A stretch of 64,000 bases of DNA from the NCBI RefSeq assembly GCF_000178855.1, contig NZ_ADVG01000002.1, positions 1,302,001-1,366,000 of the forward strand. The letters run 5' to 3'. Each line of letters opens with the position of its first letter. The stretch's first letter is position 1. This document shows positions 62,398-64,000 of this stretch, piece after piece. Under the pieces are notes generated by a model. The model saw only the letters and a list, made by a program, of their open reading frames with translations, ran no database searches and was not told the DNA's origin. The translations under genes and the position numbers were made by a program. The DNA is from Ktedonobacter racemifer DSM 44963 (GTDB taxonomy: Bacteria > Chloroflexota > Ktedonobacteria > Ktedonobacterales > Ktedonobacteraceae).

Positions 62398-63621
62398 CTA
62401 TTGTGCGATCAAGCAGCTGGCCTCATCCAGGAGAGCCTCGTAGAGATGCTGCACCTGTTCCGCCACGCTGTCCCAGCTAAAGCGTAACACAGAATCGCGC
62501 GTGGCCTGCGTCATGCGCTCACGTAACGCGGGTTCACGCAGTAACGCATCCAGGCGCTCGGCGAAGAAACCAGGGGCGCGCGGCACCAGGAAGCCGGTCT
62601 CATCATGGCGCACCACGGTCATCAATCCGCCCGCGCGCGTCGCGACCACGGGCGTGCCACAGGCCAGCGACTCCACGGCGGCAAAGCCAAAGCTCTCGTG
62701 ATAGGAGGGAACCACGGTGACATCGGCGGCACTATAGAACAAGGGCATCCTCCCCTGGGGCTGCGCCTCCAGGAAGTGGGTGCGCTCGGCAATCCCCAGT
62801 TGGGCAGCCAGTTCGCGTAGCTTACGCACATCCTCATCCTGCTCTGAACGACCACCCACGATCACGATCTGCGCCTCTTCCTGCATCATGGCAGCGGCGC
62901 GTAACAGCACATCGGGTCCCTTAAACGGGTCCAGCCGCCCGGCGAAGAGCAGCAGTGGCTGCTGATCTGAAAAGCCCAGTTGAGCGCGTGTCTGGCGCCG
63001 ATCATATGGCTGAAAGAGCTCGATATCTACACCACAGGGAATCACACGCACACTGCGCGAGGCCGCGCCGCAGAAGCGCAGGATCTGGGAGCGTTCGTCA
63101 CCAGTCGCGGCGATAATCCGATCCACCTGCTGGATTAATTGCTGCTCCATCTCCAGGCGTAGAGGGGGTTCTGGCTCATCAGGATGCGCCATCTGTTTGA
63201 GGCGCGCCAACGTATGGAACATGGTCACATGGGGGACCTGCCAGAGTTCAGACAGCGCGAGTCCAGCAACGCCAGAGAGCCAGTAGTGGCTATGCACCAG
63301 GTCGTACTCACCCTGCTCTTCGGTTCGAAACTCATCTATGTTGCGCACAAAGGTGGGGAGGTATTGGTACAGCTCATTCTTATGTGTGGGAGCTTGAGGA
63401 CCTGCGGGAATATGAATCACACGCACCTGGCTATCGAGGTGCACAACCTGGGGAGTAGATGGATCAGTTTTGCGGGTAAAGATGTCAACCTGGATACCGC
63501 GCTGCGAGAGCGCATGGGCGAGAGCACGAATATAGACGTTCATACCACCAGCATCCTTGGTACGTCCTGGAGCATCGAGCGGAGACGTGTGGACGCTGAG
63601 CATGGCAACAGAATATGACAT
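62398..63621 (-). CDS. glycosyltransferase family 4, MshA/sucrose-phosphate-synthase-like
   Basis: 407 residues, GT-B. N-terminal VHTSPLDAPGRTKDAGGMNVYIRALAHAL and DLVHSHYWLSGVAGL match MshA-type enzymes. Donor site LLFAGRLDPFKGPDVLLRAA and the EX7E motif in PSYHESFGFAAVESLACG. MshA makes mycothiol precursor in Actinobacteria, but the same pattern occurs in sucrose and other glycosyltransferases, so the acceptor is left open. ATG 63621 has GAGGAG upstream. It is monocistronic. Confidence 0.9.
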   Translation of the reverse strand: MSYSVAMLSVHTSPLDAPGRTKDAGGMNVYIRALAHALSQRGIQVDIFTRKTDPSTPQVVHLDSQVRVIHIPAGPQAPTHKNELYQYLPTFVRNIDEFRTEEQGEYDLVHSHYWLSGVAGLALSELWQVPHVTMFHTLARLKQMAHPDEPEPPLRLEMEQQLIQQVDRIIAATGDERSQILRFCGAASRSVRVIPCGVDIELFQPYDRRQTRAQLGFSDQQPLLLFAGRLDPFKGPDVLLRAAAMMQEEAQIVIVGGRSEQDEDVRKLRELAAQLGIAERTHFLEAQPQGRMPLFYSAADVTVVPSYHESFGFAAVESLACGTPVVATRAGGLMTVVRHDETGFLVPRAPGFFAERLDALLREPALRERMTQATRDSVLRFSWDSVAEQVQHLYEALLDEASCLIAQ

Positions 63622-63811
63622 GTTAGAGAGGCTCCTCTTTCTTCAATTGGTGCTAGTGTTGATTGCAGATGCGTGGCCAGCGTCCTTCACCAGCCAGGGC
63701 CACATAGGAGTGCGACATCTGACACACCTTCCTTTCTTGATCTTTGATTACCTATTAACAAGAACAATTGCAGGGCTTCTTCTATTTCACGCTCCCATTG
63801 AACCAGTGACA

Positions 63812-63891
63812 ACGCTGCTAAAGCACGCGTCTACATATCATGATACGAGATTGTCCGTATCATGATATGTAGACGCGTGCTTTAGCAGCGT
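63812..63891. repeat. 80-bp palindromic repeat, copy 3 (perfect arms)
   Basis: 36-bp perfect arms around an 8-nt loop (AGATTGTC). It is 9 bp from the stop of the last gene in the window. 63622-63811 shows no gene. Confidence 0.95.
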
Positions 63892-63900
63892 CGCCCTACG

Positions 63901-64000
63901 CTAGGGCTGCTGCTCGCGAAACTGGGCGACAGCCTCAAACATCTCCTCCTGATCGAGGCCCGACCCTTGAGATATCTCTTCGAGGAATTCGGTCCGTCGC
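63901..64000 (-). CDS. C-terminal end of an unknown protein, cut by window edge
   Basis: 32 codons plus stop TAG (63903-63901) are open to the window end. The visible residues read RRTEFLEEISQGSGLDQEEM and end FEAVAQFREQQP: acidic and helical. It is supported by the position of the palindromic repeat just after the stop, as at other gene ends. No family can be named from this short piece. Confidence 0.5.
   Translation of the reverse strand, partial: RRTEFLEEISQGSGLDQEEMFEAVAQFREQQP

Overview
The window looks like chromosomal DNA of a soil-type, filament-forming member of the Ktedonobacteria (phylum Chloroflexota). That placement is an inference. It rests on a paired 'Chlor_Arch_YYY' (DUF2298) and Agl23-like membrane glycosyltransferase, which is typical of Chloroflexota and Archaea. 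Supporting signs are a class F-type sortase, HTH-GAF regulators, a secreted sedolisin, and a high load of mobile elements and intergenic palindromes. No ribosomal RNA or single-copy phylogenetic marker was available to test it beyond aspS, lepA and mnmA.

Layout. 1-2953: end of a quinone oxidoreductase, a PLP aminotransferase and an unknown protein with an operator-like palindrome. 3026-10271: a minus-strand set of three large multi-membrane glycosyltransferase-like proteins. 10449-15419: an HTH-GAF regulator, a ClpC-type chaperone and a ROK sugar kinase, all minus. 15737-25851: an acquired element with different composition (G+T-rich plus strand, tiny genes). It has a GntR-family repressor flanked by its own TCTAGAC operators, a train of small membrane and zinc-binding proteins, a SprT-like metalloprotease and four copies of a GTTTAAAC-centred site. 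A tyrosine recombinase gene ends it. This element has itself been hit at least three times: by a group II intron without a recognisable reverse transcriptase (20489-21840, antisense inside a small gene), by a passenger cassette with about 60-bp inverted ends (22472-23132), and by an IS630-type insertion that splits the integrase (23590-25003). A lone TnpB gene (IS1341 type) lies right against the integrase 3' end.

27598-36615: an MFS exporter, two tandem tRNA-Arg(GCG) genes whose last bases are part of an 84-bp perfect palindrome, an ArsR-type repressor, aspS, a membrane-anchored PP2C phosphatase and a metal-site-less M20 peptidase homologue. 37013-45134: an exopolysaccharide cluster (two GT4 glycosyltransferases, a polyprenyl-phosphate sugar transferase, a Wzz-like protein and a BY-kinase homologue with a degenerate P-loop) followed by a DedA protein and a sortase. 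45141-50738: an acyl-CoA dehydrogenase, a membrane-anchored glucosaminidase, a tRNA-dihydrouridine synthase and an SRPBCC protein. 51062-51526: a self-contained 430-nt transcription unit with a consensus promoter, a 20-codon reading frame, several helices and an intrinsic terminator. 51714-64000: a bifunctional homocysteine methyltransferase/MTHFR, lepA overlapping mnmA, a second PP2C phosphatase, a SWIM protein, a candidate small RNA, a tandem-repeat tract, a sedolisin lipoprotein, a GT4 glycosyltransferase and the end of an unknown gene.

Recurring theme: intergenic spaces are filled with inverted repeats of at least three kinds. These are (i) locus-specific, almost perfect hairpins with 22-42 bp stems, several followed by a conserved short GC-rich hairpin; (ii) a cloverleaf-shaped repeat in five copies; (iii) an 80-bp palindrome in three nearly identical copies.
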